Positions 1 through 7,171 of a stretch of 10,805 nucleotides of DNA are shown here, piece after piece. The notes beneath the pieces were generated by a model that saw only the letters and a list, made by a program, of their open reading frames with translations, searched no databases and was not told the origin of the DNA. Made by a program: the position numbers and the translations under genes. The stretch comes from Ignavibacteriaceae bacterium (GTDB lineage: Bacteria; Bacteroidota; Ignavibacteria; Ignavibacteriales; Ignavibacteriaceae). The stretch's first letter is position 1; every line of letters starts with the position of its first letter. The DNA lies in NCBI GenBank assembly GCA_026193755.1, contig JAPHUI010000049.1:1-10805 (forward strand), written 5' to 3'.

Positions 1-900
1 AACTGCAGCTGCATCACCAATTACGAAAATATTTTCATCATTTTTTATGCTCAAGTCATTGTTAACTATTGCTCTACCGGTTCTATCAGTTTCAGTATCA
101 AGAGTTTTTATTAACGGTGAAGCCTGATTTCCCGCTGCCCATAAAATATTTTTTGACTCAATAAATCTTTCACCAATCCGAACTCCGCTTTCATTTATCC
201 CGGTAACTTTTTCATTCAAGATCACTTCCACTTCAAGATCTTTTAAATCTTCAAGTGCATGTTTGGAAAGTTTCTGAGGAAAGGAATTCAAAATAGCCGG
301 TAACGCTTCAACCAGATAAACTTTGGTCATAGATGAATCAATATTCCTAAAGTCGGATATGAGATTTTGATTCACAATTTCTGAAATTGCACCTGCCAAT
401 TCAACACCAGTAGGCCCACCACCGATAATTACGAAGTTTAAATATTTCTGGCGCTTTAACGGATCTTTTTCTTTTTCAGCTGTTTCCAGAGAAAGAAGAA
501 TATTCTCTCTTATCTTTAATGCATCATTTAATGTTTTTAATCCCGGTGAGTATTTCTCCCATTCATTCTTGCCGAAATATGAATGCCTTGAACCGGTTGC
601 AATTATTAAATAATCAAACTCGACTTCAGATCCGTTAAAAAAAACTTTTTTGTTTTTCCTGTCTATTGATTTCACTTCCCCCAACAGAACTTTTACATTT
701 TTATAATCACTAAAAATTGATCTTATCGGAATTGCAATATCAGCAGGTGATAATGCTGCTGTAGCTACCTGGTATAGAAGCGGCTGAAATAAATGATGAT
801 TCGTTTTATCAATGATGGTTACATTAAAATCCTTTTCTGCTAATTCCTTAGCCGCTGTCAGACCGCCGAAACCGGCACCTATAATAACTACATTTTTCAT
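1..900 (-). CDS. ndh: Type II NADH dehydrogenase (NDH-2), N-terminal 300 codons, cut by the window edge
   Basis: Read on the minus strand from the ATG at 900, the frame stays open for 300 codons to base 1, so the C-terminal part is outside the window. Residues 8-13 (GAGFGG) are the FAD-binding dinucleotide motif, with the acidic D31 at the end of the second strand. HHLFQPLLYQVAT (35-47) is the block typical of NDH-2. GGGPTG (160-165) is the NADH-binding motif, and IFVIGDAAA (291-299) is the second FAD contact. NDH-2 is a monotopic membrane enzyme that passes electrons from NADH to quinone without pumping protons. Family members usually exceed 400 residues, so roughly the last third, which carries the membrane anchor, is missing here. 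The ribosome binding site is weak (AAGAG close to the start). A sulfide:quinone oxidoreductase is the nearest alternative, but the FQPLLYQVAT block argues for NDH-2. Confidence 0.9.
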   Translation of the reverse strand, partial: MKNVVIIGAGFGGLTAAKELAEKDFNVTIIDKTNHHLFQPLLYQVATAALSPADIAIPIRSIFSDYKNVKVLLGEVKSIDRKNKKVFFNGSEVEFDYLIIATGSRHSYFGKNEWEKYSPGLKTLNDALKIRENILLSLETAEKEKDPLKRQKYLNFVIIGGGPTGVELAGAISEIVNQNLISDFRNIDSSMTKVYLVEALPAILNSFPQKLSKHALEDLKDLEVEVILNEKVTGINESGVRIGERFIESKNILWAAGNQASPLIKTLDTETDRTGRAIVNNDLSIKNDENIFVIGDAAAV

Positions 901-967
901 ATACTCTTAAAACTTTTTACTACAATTTATTAAATAACTTAATTTAAATCGATGAGTAGTATCACAT

Positions 968-992
968 AAAAAAGCCGTCTACGAAGACGGCT
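968..992 (-). terminator. Intrinsic terminator, minus strand
   Basis: AGCCGTCT (973-980) and AGACGGCT (985-992) form a perfect 8-bp stem around a 4-base loop. Read on the minus strand the stem is followed at once by a run of five or six T. It ends transcription coming from the 1166-1780 gene and its folE-like tail, and it isolates ndh from that transcript. Confidence 0.85.
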
Positions 993-1017
993 AAACATTA
1001 AAAATACATACTGTCAG

Positions 1018-1160
1018 TTACTTCAAATAAATGTGTTTCAGTAATTCCGACCTGACTGATTCATTCAAAAACTTTCCATGGAAACTTGAAGTAATTTTTT
1101 GGACTATTCACATATTTAACTCGGTGTGAAACATCAAACATTCGCTTCATATCTATAATA
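1018..1160 (-). pseudogene. folE: Decayed 3' end of GTP cyclohydrolase I (FolE-like remnant)
   Basis: One minus-strand frame ending at the TAA at 1018-1020 reads ITSSFHGKFLN...SELLKHIYLK. This resembles the end of bacterial FolE, especially the Bacteroidota form, whose C-terminus runs (S/T)TVTxxFGGKF...EFLxYIxL as I recall it. Further upstream in the same frame is SECLM, at about the distance (16 versus 15 residues) where FolE has its C-terminal zinc-ligand cysteine. The frame contains in-frame stops (for example TGA just before IVQK) and is cut off by the next gene. It is therefore a remnant, not a working gene. FolE makes dihydroneopterin triphosphate from GTP, the first step of folate and pterin synthesis. 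The assignment rests on a short alignment from memory. Confidence 0.5.
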
Positions 1161-1165
1161 ACAAA

Positions 1166-1780
1166 TTAAGCATCAGTATCTTCATCTTCCTTCCACTCAA
1201 AATGAAATTTGTAGTTCTCTAAACCACGAAGCTTTTCCTGAAGTTCTTTTTCCAGTTTTTCCATTTTCTCCTTGAACTTTTCGTCATCAAACTTCGACTT
1301 AAAATCTTCCGGTTTAAGATCCTGCAGTTTTTTCTCTAGTTCTTCCATCTTCTTCTTAAACTTCTCATCGTCGAATTGATGGAATTCAAAGTATTTTTTA
1401 TTCTTTGGAAATTCATCTTTGAATTTTTCCATCTGTTTGTTCAAATCTTCCATATCAATATGAATATTAGGCATAGTGAGGCTGAATCTTTCCGATCCGA
1501 ATCTCATTTCATCAAGCTGATCATATATTTTACCTTTATAATCATTGATGAGATCATCAGGAATTCTTTTACCGTTTTTATAAATGGAAGTAATCTCCTC
1601 ACCTAAAAAATTTGCTTCCCAATGAATGGTTTCACCGTCAACATTTTCATAAAATGATAAATACTTCGGTGAATCTTTTTTAAGTGAATCTGCTGGCTGG
1701 TCAGCGCAGGCAATTGAAGTAAGCAGAAATAAAATAAATATAGACAGGAGGGATGTTAATGATGAAGTAGAAATTTTCAT
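1166..1780 (-). CDS. Exported coiled-coil protein with internal duplication, function unknown
   Basis: 204 residues. I do not recognise a named family. Residues 1-27 form a signal peptide with a long hydrophobic core; cleavage may follow ACA (25-27), or Cys25 may be a lipidated residue in a poor lipobox (SIAC). Residues 40-100 look like a small folded domain (GETIHWEANF, IYKNGKRIPDD). Residues 115-185 are highly charged and helical, likely a coiled coil. Within it FDDEKFKKKMEELEKKLQDL (136-155) is repeated as FDDEKFKEKMEKLEKELQEK (164-183), an exact 28-residue step. The tail is acidic. The start has a good ribosome binding site (AGAGG, 7 bases upstream). It is transcribed away from the 1922 gene and ends before the folE-like remnant and terminator. 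An envelope or periplasmic scaffold role would be a guess. Confidence 0.8.
   Translation of the reverse strand: MKISTSSLTSLLSIFILFLLTSIACADQPADSLKKDSPKYLSFYENVDGETIHWEANFLGEEITSIYKNGKRIPDDLINDYKGKIYDQLDEMRFGSERFSLTMPNIHIDMEDLNKQMEKFKDEFPKNKKYFEFHQFDDEKFKKKMEELEKKLQDLKPEDFKSKFDDEKFKEKMEKLEKELQEKLRGLENYKFHFEWKEDEDTDA
1232..1375 (-). repeat. Tandem in-gene duplication encoding two coiled-coil units
   Basis: Two copies of a 20-codon unit start 84 bases apart: 1316-1375 and 1232-1291 on the minus strand. The encoded segments begin with the identical FDDEKFK and differ at only a few charged positions. The step of 28 residues is four heptads, so the duplication keeps the coiled-coil register. Confidence 0.7.
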
Positions 1781-1787
1781 AGCTTTT

Positions 1788-1830
1788 CCTCTTTTGTTGT
1801 TTTACCTGAAATTGAGACGCAGCAAAGAGG
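1788..1830 (-). promoter_or_regulatory. Possible leader hairpin covering the ribosome binding site of the 1166-1780 gene
   Basis: On the minus strand CCTCTTTG (1830-1823) can pair with CAAAAGAGG (1796-1788): seven contiguous pairs plus one more across a bulged A. The second arm contains the AGAGG ribosome binding site that precedes the ATG at 1780. If the leader RNA folds this way the site is hidden. The loop of 26 bases is long and no further conserved structure is seen, so this may be chance. Confidence 0.3.
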
Positions 1831-1921
1831 ATAGTGTTTCTCTTTTCATTACGATTTGATACAAAGTGTTATATTACCTGATGATCGGTTGAAATTTATT
1901 TCGGAAGGATAGATTTTTTAG

Positions 1922-2332
1922 ATGAATAAACACTTCATACTTTATCTTAAGGCATTAGGAATATGGCTGGTTCTTGCAATGAGTGCGATAATCGTAGCAT
2001 TATTCAGGAATGGCGTGCTATTGCCCCCGTTTGGTGAACAAACTGCTCATCAAATAGGAACATTAATATTCCTGATAGTGCAATTTTTAATTATCTACTT
2101 ATTTATTAAACAAATTAATTTAAAAGAAACACGAACGGTCGTATCCATAGGTATTTTCTGGTTAATCCTTACAGTTATATTTGAGTTCTTATTCGGACAC
2201 TATATGATTGGACACACGTGGGAAAAATTATTTGCAGACTATAATTTAGTTAAAGGTAGACTGTGGCTGCTTGTGCTACTAAATAATTTAATAGCCCCTA
2301 TTATTTCCAGCAAGCTTATAAAAAATAATTAA
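1922..2332 (+). CDS. Small integral membrane protein, four predicted helices, function unknown
   Basis: 136 residues and the only plus-strand gene here. Four hydrophobic segments are visible: about 9-28, 43-63, 74-92 and 112-132. The loops carry patterned residues: RNGVLLPPFGE (29-39) with AHQIGT (42-47), then FEFLFGHYMIGHTWEKLFADYNL (split 87-109) and KGRLWLL (111-117). I recall this signature (P-x-G-E, AHQ, FEF-FGHY, W-E-x-L-x-x-DYN, GRLW) from uncharacterised bacterial membrane proteins of about 130-150 residues, so the length is normal. The conserved His, Glu, Asp and Arg at helix ends suggest a functional site rather than simple anchoring. A purine-rich GGAAGGA lies about 13 bases before the ATG, a little far. 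It stands alone, convergent with 2393-2839. Confidence 0.8.
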   Translation: MNKHFILYLKALGIWLVLAMSAIIVALFRNGVLLPPFGEQTAHQIGTLIFLIVQFLIIYLFIKQINLKETRTVVSIGIFWLILTVIFEFLFGHYMIGHTWEKLFADYNLVKGRLWLLVLLNNLIAPIISSKLIKNN

Positions 2333-2392
2333 CTAGTATTAATCAAAGTTAACTTCATTACTAAAAATTGCACTTGCATAAAGCAAATTAAA

Positions 2393-2839
2393 TTATTTCC
2401 AAAACCCATATTTCTTTATATGCAAGTAAGCCATGTAAGCAACTGCGCTTGCTTGTACAGCACCTAAAATTGTACGAAACATATCAAACTCAGAGTCTTT
2501 TAAATATTGCTGAAATAAGGGGGAAGTAAAGTGAGTATTAATTTCATTGCTGCTAAAACCTTCTGATTTATTTGAAATTAACAATTCCGTCCGGAGCCAA
2601 ATAGTTGAGGGATTATTATCAAATACAACCTCATCGGGAAAATCAACAGTCAATGATTTACTGAACATTTCATCAAAATTATACTGAAATTCTATCGGTG
2701 GAATTATCCCCTGAAACCTGTATGTAGAATCAAAATCATTATTCAAATTCCTTTCCTGTTCTTGGGCATAACTATTAAAAATCATCAGAATAAAAAATGA
2801 ACCGAACATCAACGTTAAAAAATTATTTCTTACCGTCAT
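2393..2839 (-). CDS. Small exported protein of unknown function
   Basis: 148 residues; I recognise no family. Residues 1-25 are a signal peptide (NNF, then a hydrophobic core, ending NSYA before Q26), so the product is probably exported or periplasmic. The middle (40-115) is mixed polar sequence rich in Phe, Asn and Ser with no clear motif. Residues 121-140 (FRTILGAVQASAVAYMAYLH) are hydrophobic enough for a C-terminal helix that touches or crosses a membrane; the end is KKYGFWK. The gap to the PPK2 gene upstream is 33 bases and the strand is the same, so it may be the last gene of that run. No strong ribosome binding site precedes the ATG. Its composition is ordinary for the window. Confidence 0.65.
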   Translation of the reverse strand: MTVRNNFLTLMFGSFFILMIFNSYAQEQERNLNNDFDSTYRFQGIIPPIEFQYNFDEMFSKSLTVDFPDEVVFDNNPSTIWLRTELLISNKSEGFSSNEINTHFTSPLFQQYLKDSEFDMFRTILGAVQASAVAYMAYLHIKKYGFWK

Positions 2840-2872
2840 TTTATTAATTGTATTCTCAAGATGAAAAAGTAA

Positions 2873-3727
2873 TTAGAAAACATCCGGCACAAAATTCTGA
2901 TCTTCAATTGGCGGTCTAACATAACCGACCTCTTTTTGACGCGGGGGTAGTTCTATTGGTTCAGGTGGAATATCTTCATAAGGGATTAAGCTTAAAAGAT
3001 GATTAATACAATTTAGTCTAGCTCTTCGTTTATCATCAGCATTAACAACAAACCAGGGAGCCTGTTTAATATCTGTATGAGCGAACATAATATCTTTTGC
3101 TTTAGAGTATTCAACCCAATTAGCTCGTGATTCAAAATCCATTTCACTTAGTTTCCATCGTTTCGTTCTATCCTTTATCCGACCCTGAAACCTTAATTCT
3201 TGTTCTTCATCGCTAATTGAAAACCAGTACTTAATCAACATTATTCCGGAACGAACAAGCATGCGTTCAAATTCAGGACAAGATCTTAAAAACTCCTTGT
3301 GTTCTTCATCGGTGCAAAAACCCATAACATATTCTACACCGGCACGATTATACCAACTTCTGTCAAATAGTACCATTTCACTGGCAGCCGGAAGATGAGC
3401 AACATACCTTTGAAAATACCACTGGCTTTTTTCTTTCTCGGTCGGTGCAGTTAATGCAACAACTCTGCATATTCTTGGATTTAATCTCTGGGTAATTCTT
3501 TTTATTACTCCCCCTTTCCCCGCAGCATCTCTACCTTCAAATATAACAACGACCTTCAGCTTTTGAGTATTTATCCACTTCTGAAGTTTAACCAGTTCAA
3601 TCTGTAGTTCCCTGAGTTTTTTTTCGTAGTCTTTCTTTTGCAGTTTCTTTTTTCTTTCGTGTACTACATCTGTGTAGATAATTTTTTCTTTTTTTTGCTT
3701 CGACTTTTCTTTTTTCTTTTTAGCCAC
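2873..3727 (-). CDS. ppk2: Polyphosphate kinase 2 (PPK2) family, single domain
   Basis: 284 residues, normal for a one-domain PPK2. The Walker A motif GRDAAGKGG is at 65-73, the Walker B region FDRSWYNRAGVE at 121-132, and the lid DRTKRWKLS at 186-194. PPK2 enzymes move phosphate between polyphosphate and nucleoside diphosphates (NDP + polyP to NTP, reversible) in the cytoplasm. The GRDAAGKGG form fits class I (ADP/GDP-using) better than class III, though the class cannot be proven from sequence alone. The first 16 residues are almost all Lys, Glu, Ser and Gln (MAKKKKEKSKQKKEK), a basic tail that could contact polyphosphate. The start is GTG, supported by a strong AGGAGG (3733-3738) five bases upstream. 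It lies 29 bases after the dehydrogenase gene and is probably cotranscribed with it. Confidence 0.93.
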   Translation of the reverse strand: MAKKKKEKSKQKKEKIIYTDVVHERKKKLQKKDYEKKLRELQIELVKLQKWINTQKLKVVVIFEGRDAAGKGGVIKRITQRLNPRICRVVALTAPTEKEKSQWYFQRYVAHLPAASEMVLFDRSWYNRAGVEYVMGFCTDEEHKEFLRSCPEFERMLVRSGIMLIKYWFSISDEEQELRFQGRIKDRTKRWKLSEMDFESRANWVEYSKAKDIMFAHTDIKQAPWFVVNADDKRRARLNCINHLLSLIPYEDIPPEPIELPPRQKEVGYVRPPIEDQNFVPDVF

Positions 3728-3732
3728 AACTC

Positions 3733-3738
3733 CCTCCT
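3733..3738 (-). promoter_or_regulatory. Strong ribosome binding site fixing the GTG start of PPK2
   Basis: AGGAGG on the minus strand, five bases before the GTG at 3727-3725. It is the strongest such site I noted in the window and it decides the start codon, since the next in-frame ATG is far downstream. Confidence 0.75.
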
Positions 3739-3756
3739 GGTGTTTATTGTGAACTA

Positions 3757-4884
3757 TTAATTTGCACTTTTCGAGTGATTTATTGTAATGCCTTTTCCCT
3801 TGAGATAAGACAAAACAAAATTATAACCACGTTCGTCTTCGCCAAAATATTCCGGCGGACAGATTCCTTTTCCCTGATATTTACCATCGAGGAAAAACCT
3901 GGCAACAGCAGAACAGGTAAAACCGGTAGTTCTTGCCATAGACGATGTGCCAGTAACCGTATCATAGTTGTCAATAATAAAATGCCGGTGAGAAATATTT
4001 TTTCCCTCTTCTTCACCTTCAATCAAAATATCAAGAATAGTAAAATCTTTTTCTCCCTCAATCGGTAACCAAAACGGGAATATTAATCTGGCTGTAACAT
4101 CAATTGGTTTAATGGTTTTTCCAGCAACCTCAATTTCTTTTTCATCAAAATAACCAATCTCTCTGAACACTTTCATAAGCCCAATGTGCCCGGGATACCT
4201 CAAGGTTTTCTCGATCATATTGGGAATATTAACTGTTTTTAATAAAGATCTCAATCCGTCCGTGTTAAATGCTTCAAGATCACCGACTTCTTTATAATTA
4301 ATAATCTCAGCATCCGACATTGCTTCTTTCTGAACTATTTTTTTATTCATCATAATTCTTACAGGGCGTTTGTATTCCTCTATCACATCAATAGGAGAGA
4401 AGTATGCTTTATATTGAAACGGCCATTCACGTTTGTACGGGAGTCCGCCGACAATACATTTATAATTTTTTATTTTCATCCTTTGATTATGGTAACCCAA
4501 AATGATGTTACTCAACCCGGGTGAAACTCCGCAATCAACAACTGCTGTAACCCCTTTTTCTTTGGCAAGCTCATCAAGAAGAAATGGATCCTCTGGAAAG
4601 AAAGAAATATCAACGACATTCTTCCCGGCTTCAATAATTGATTTTAAAGCTTTAAATCCCATAAACCCGGGAAGCGCACCAATCACAAGATCGTAACCGT
4701 CAATTAGTTTTTTAATTTCAGAATCAGAGGAAATATCGGCAAGAATTGTGTTTATTTTTTTATCTGCGAAAGTTTTGAGTCGATGGGAATTTGAATCTAC
4801 TGCGGTAACAAGATAATCGTTAGTAAGGTCGAAGGCGATTGTGCTTCCAATAAGTCCTGTGCCAAGGATTATTATTTTTTTCAT
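3757..4884 (-). CDS. Lysine 6-dehydrogenase / saccharopine dehydrogenase-like NAD-dependent oxidoreductase
   Basis: 375 residues. The N-terminal Rossmann fold has GTGLIG (8-13) and an acidic D30 after the second strand, which points to NAD rather than NADP. VVDCGVSPGLSN (115-126) and YKCIVGGLPYKREWP (141-155) are followed by FSPIDVIEEYKRP (162-174), GDLEAFNTDG (201-210) and KTLRYPGH (226-233). This order and the total length match L-lysine 6-dehydrogenase (LysDH) of Geobacillus type, as I recall it, better than two-domain saccharopine dehydrogenases or LOR/SDH fusions. LysDH oxidises the epsilon-amino group of lysine to the semialdehyde, which cyclises to piperideine-6-carboxylate. Many relatives are annotated only as saccharopine dehydrogenase, and substrate is not fixed by sequence. 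It sits 21 bases after the transketolase and 29 before PPK2. No clear ribosome binding site precedes the ATG, so translation may depend on upstream ribosomes. Confidence 0.82.
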   Translation of the reverse strand: MKKIIILGTGLIGSTIAFDLTNDYLVTAVDSNSHRLKTFADKKINTILADISSDSEIKKLIDGYDLVIGALPGFMGFKALKSIIEAGKNVVDISFFPEDPFLLDELAKEKGVTAVVDCGVSPGLSNIILGYHNQRMKIKNYKCIVGGLPYKREWPFQYKAYFSPIDVIEEYKRPVRIMMNKKIVQKEAMSDAEIINYKEVGDLEAFNTDGLRSLLKTVNIPNMIEKTLRYPGHIGLMKVFREIGYFDEKEIEVAGKTIKPIDVTARLIFPFWLPIEGEKDFTILDILIEGEEEGKNISHRHFIIDNYDTVTGTSSMARTTGFTCSAVARFFLDGKYQGKGICPPEYFGEDERGYNFVLSYLKGKGITINHSKSAN

Positions 4885-4905
4885 AGTGAAAAACTGTTTT
4901 AAGAT

Positions 4906-6933
4906 TTAGACCGTTTTTACCGTCTGCAAATTTGCTAAAAGGGTTTTTACTTTCTTGATAACAGCTTCGACTGTAAAACCAAATTCTTTAAATAGCACTT
5001 CGTAAGGAGCTGATGCGCCAAATTTTTCTATGCTTATTGCTTCACCGTGCTCACCAAGATATTTTTCCCAGCCCTGTTTAATACCAGCTTCAATGGAAAT
5101 CCTTGCTTTTACAGAGGACGGAAGAACAGATTTTTTATACTCTTCAGTTTGAGAATCAAACAATTCCCAGCTTGGAAAGCTGATTACTCTTGCACTAATT
5201 CCATCCTTATTAAGATTATTAAATACTTCAATTGCCAAAGCAACTTCCGATCCTGAAGCCATTAAAATTACTTCCGGTTCTTTATCACTCTCAGTAAGAA
5301 TGTATGCGCCTTTGGAAAGATTTTCTGCTGAGGCAAACCTCTGTCTGTCCAAAACTGGTATTTTCTGTCTCGTTAGAATAAGAGCAACCGGACCTCCTTT
5401 ATGTTTAAGTGCACACTTCCAGGCTTCGGTAGTTTCATTCGCATCCGCAGGTCTGATTACAGTCATTCCCGGAATCGCGCGTAATGCTGCTAATTGTTCA
5501 ATTGGTTGATGTGTTGGACCGTCTTCTCCTAAACCAATACTATCGTGGGTAAAAACATAAATTGGTCTTAGCTTCATTAATGCGGCGAGTCGGATTGATG
5601 GTCTCATATAATCAGAAAAAATAAGAAAGGTACCACAATAGGGAATTATACCTCCATAAATTGCAATGCCATTTACAATTCCTGCCATTGCGTGTTCTCT
5701 TATTCCAAAGTGAATATTTCTACCCGAATAATTATCAGCTGAGAACACACTTTGTCCGTTAATCAAAGTATTGTTTGATTCAGAAAGATCTGCCGAACCG
5801 CTAATTAGCGTTGGAAGTTTTGATGAAATTGCGTTTAATACTTTTCCCGAGGCATTACGTGTTGCTAATTTCTCCGAGTACTTTTCAAAGGAAGGAAGAA
5901 TATCAATCCAGTCACTGCCAAAATCATTATTGAAGTACTTTAATAACTTTTCTGCATCTGAAGGGTATTTTGTCTTATAAGTGTTAAATAAATTCTGCCA
6001 CTCATTTTCATAATTTTTGAATCCATTTTTAAGCACGCTGAAGTGATCTGATACTTCTGAAGGAATATAAAAATATTTATCCTCAGGCCAGTCTAAATTT
6101 TTCTTTGTCAGCTTAACTTCTTCTTCACCAAGCGGAGATCCATGAGAGGAAGCAGAATCATGCTTGTTCGGGCTACCAAAACCAATGTGTGTTTTGGTAA
6201 TAACTAAAGTTGGCTTACTTTTTTCTTTTTGTGCAGACTCTACAGCTTTATCAATCTGATTTAAATCATTAACGTCTTCAACATTCAGAACCTGCCAGCC
6301 ATATGATTCAAATCTTTGCTTTATATTTTCTGAAAACGCCAGGCTTGTTTTTCCATCGATTGTGATTCCGTTATTATCATAAAAGAAAATTGATTTGCCA
6401 AGCTTTAAGTGTCCTGCAAGCGAAGCTGCTTCGTGCGAGATTCCTTCCATCAAATCGCCATCGCTGCAAATTCCATAAATGAAATGATCAATAATTTTTA
6501 TATCATCCTTATTAAAAATTGATCCGAGATATTCCTGTGCAACCGCCATCCCGATTGCATTTGCAAAACCTTGTCCAAGTGGACCGGTAGTTGTTTCAAC
6601 ACCCGGAGCCAAACCAAACTCTGGATGACCAGCAGTTATACTTTTCCACTGCCTGAAATTTTTTATATCATCCAGAGAAATTTCATATCCGCAGAGATGA
6701 AGAATCGAATACAACAGCATACTTCCATGACCTGCAGAAAGAATAAATCTATCGCGGTTTATCCATTTAGGATTTGAAGGATTGTGCTTCATATATTTTG
6801 TGTAAAGGCGATAAGCAATTGTTGCACAACCCATCGGCATTCCGGGATGACCGGAGTTTGCTTTCTGAATTGCATCAATGGCTAGACAACGGATTGTATT
6901 AATCGATGATTGATGAATATCTTTTCCAGGCAT
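4906..6933 (-). CDS. tkt: Transketolase
   Basis: 675 residues, the usual length of a bacterial one-chain transketolase; archaeal versions are often split in two. Thiamine diphosphate site: SGHPGMPMG (27-35), SAGHGSMLLYS (66-76), AGHPE (101-105), TTGPLGQGFANAIGMA (115-130), and CSDGDLMEGISHE (156-168), which with NNGITIDG (187-194) binds the metal and cofactor. Here the usual GDG reads SDG, a common variant. SSHGSPLG (262-269), DLSESN (382-387), FGIREHAMAG (409-418, with catalytic E413) and DGPTHQP (471-477) complete the pyrimidine and transketolase domains. It moves two-carbon units between sugar phosphates in the non-oxidative pentose phosphate pathway. AGGAG six bases before the ATG supports the start. 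It is the first gene of a minus-strand run that continues into the dehydrogenase and PPK2. Confidence 0.97.
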   Translation of the reverse strand: MPGKDIHQSSINTIRCLAIDAIQKANSGHPGMPMGCATIAYRLYTKYMKHNPSNPKWINRDRFILSAGHGSMLLYSILHLCGYEISLDDIKNFRQWKSITAGHPEFGLAPGVETTTGPLGQGFANAIGMAVAQEYLGSIFNKDDIKIIDHFIYGICSDGDLMEGISHEAASLAGHLKLGKSIFFYDNNGITIDGKTSLAFSENIKQRFESYGWQVLNVEDVNDLNQIDKAVESAQKEKSKPTLVITKTHIGFGSPNKHDSASSHGSPLGEEEVKLTKKNLDWPEDKYFYIPSEVSDHFSVLKNGFKNYENEWQNLFNTYKTKYPSDAEKLLKYFNNDFGSDWIDILPSFEKYSEKLATRNASGKVLNAISSKLPTLISGSADLSESNNTLINGQSVFSADNYSGRNIHFGIREHAMAGIVNGIAIYGGIIPYCGTFLIFSDYMRPSIRLAALMKLRPIYVFTHDSIGLGEDGPTHQPIEQLAALRAIPGMTVIRPADANETTEAWKCALKHKGGPVALILTRQKIPVLDRQRFASAENLSKGAYILTESDKEPEVILMASGSEVALAIEVFNNLNKDGISARVISFPSWELFDSQTEEYKKSVLPSSVKARISIEAGIKQGWEKYLGEHGEAISIEKFGASAPYEVLFKEFGFTVEAVIKKVKTLLANLQTVKTV

Positions 6934-7122
6934 TAATAACTCCTACGCTACAAGTGTTTGTTAGGATAAAGAAGGTGATTGAAACATCATAGCAATTAGA
7001 AATGTTCATTGCAGTTCAATGAAAATATGTTCAATCTTACATCAAAAATTACAGCTAATTTTGGGGAATAAAAAAACGAAAACAGCAGAAAAAGAATTAT
7101 TTGAAAAAAGAAAAGAAGGAAT
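6934..7122 (-). promoter_or_regulatory. Leader and promoter region of the transketolase run
   Basis: About 190 AT-rich bases with no coding potential that I can see. A minus-strand TATGAT (6986-6991) could be a -10 element but has no good -35 at 16-18 bases. The word GTTCA (minus TGAAC) occurs three times, at 7004, 7014 and 7029, the first two one helical turn apart; this may be an operator or chance. The AGGAG ribosome binding site of tkt is at 6940-6944. Confidence 0.3.
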
Positions 7123-7159
7123 GGCACACAGTTGAAAATAATTGTTTCACCTGTGTGCC
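7123..7159 (-). terminator. Probable terminator after gatE-gatD and the asnA remnant
   Basis: GGCACACAG (7123-7131) and CTGTGTGCC (7151-7159) form a 9-bp stem. After one mismatch, five more pairs (TGAAA with TTTCA) close a 7-base loop. On the minus strand it lies 12 bases after the TAA of the asnA fragment and is followed by a T-rich but interrupted stretch (ATTCCTTCTTTTCTTTTTTC). The interrupted T-tract lowers confidence. Confidence 0.65.
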
Positions 7160-7171
7160 TGTAATTGTTAT

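Noticed and set aside
1376..1606. Plus-strand ORF of 76 codons
   Set aside because: Lies wholly antisense to the exported coiled-coil gene; its phenylalanine-rich translation is the mirror of Lys/Glu codons and it has no start context.
2333..2392. Bidirectional terminator between the convergent genes
   Set aside because: Only weak, short complementarity (TTGC with GCAA) is visible; no stem long enough to call.
3775..4068. Plus-strand ORF of 97 codons and a minus-strand shadow of 80 codons
   Set aside because: Both overlap the C-terminal coding part of the lysine-dehydrogenase-like gene in other frames and show no recognisable motif.
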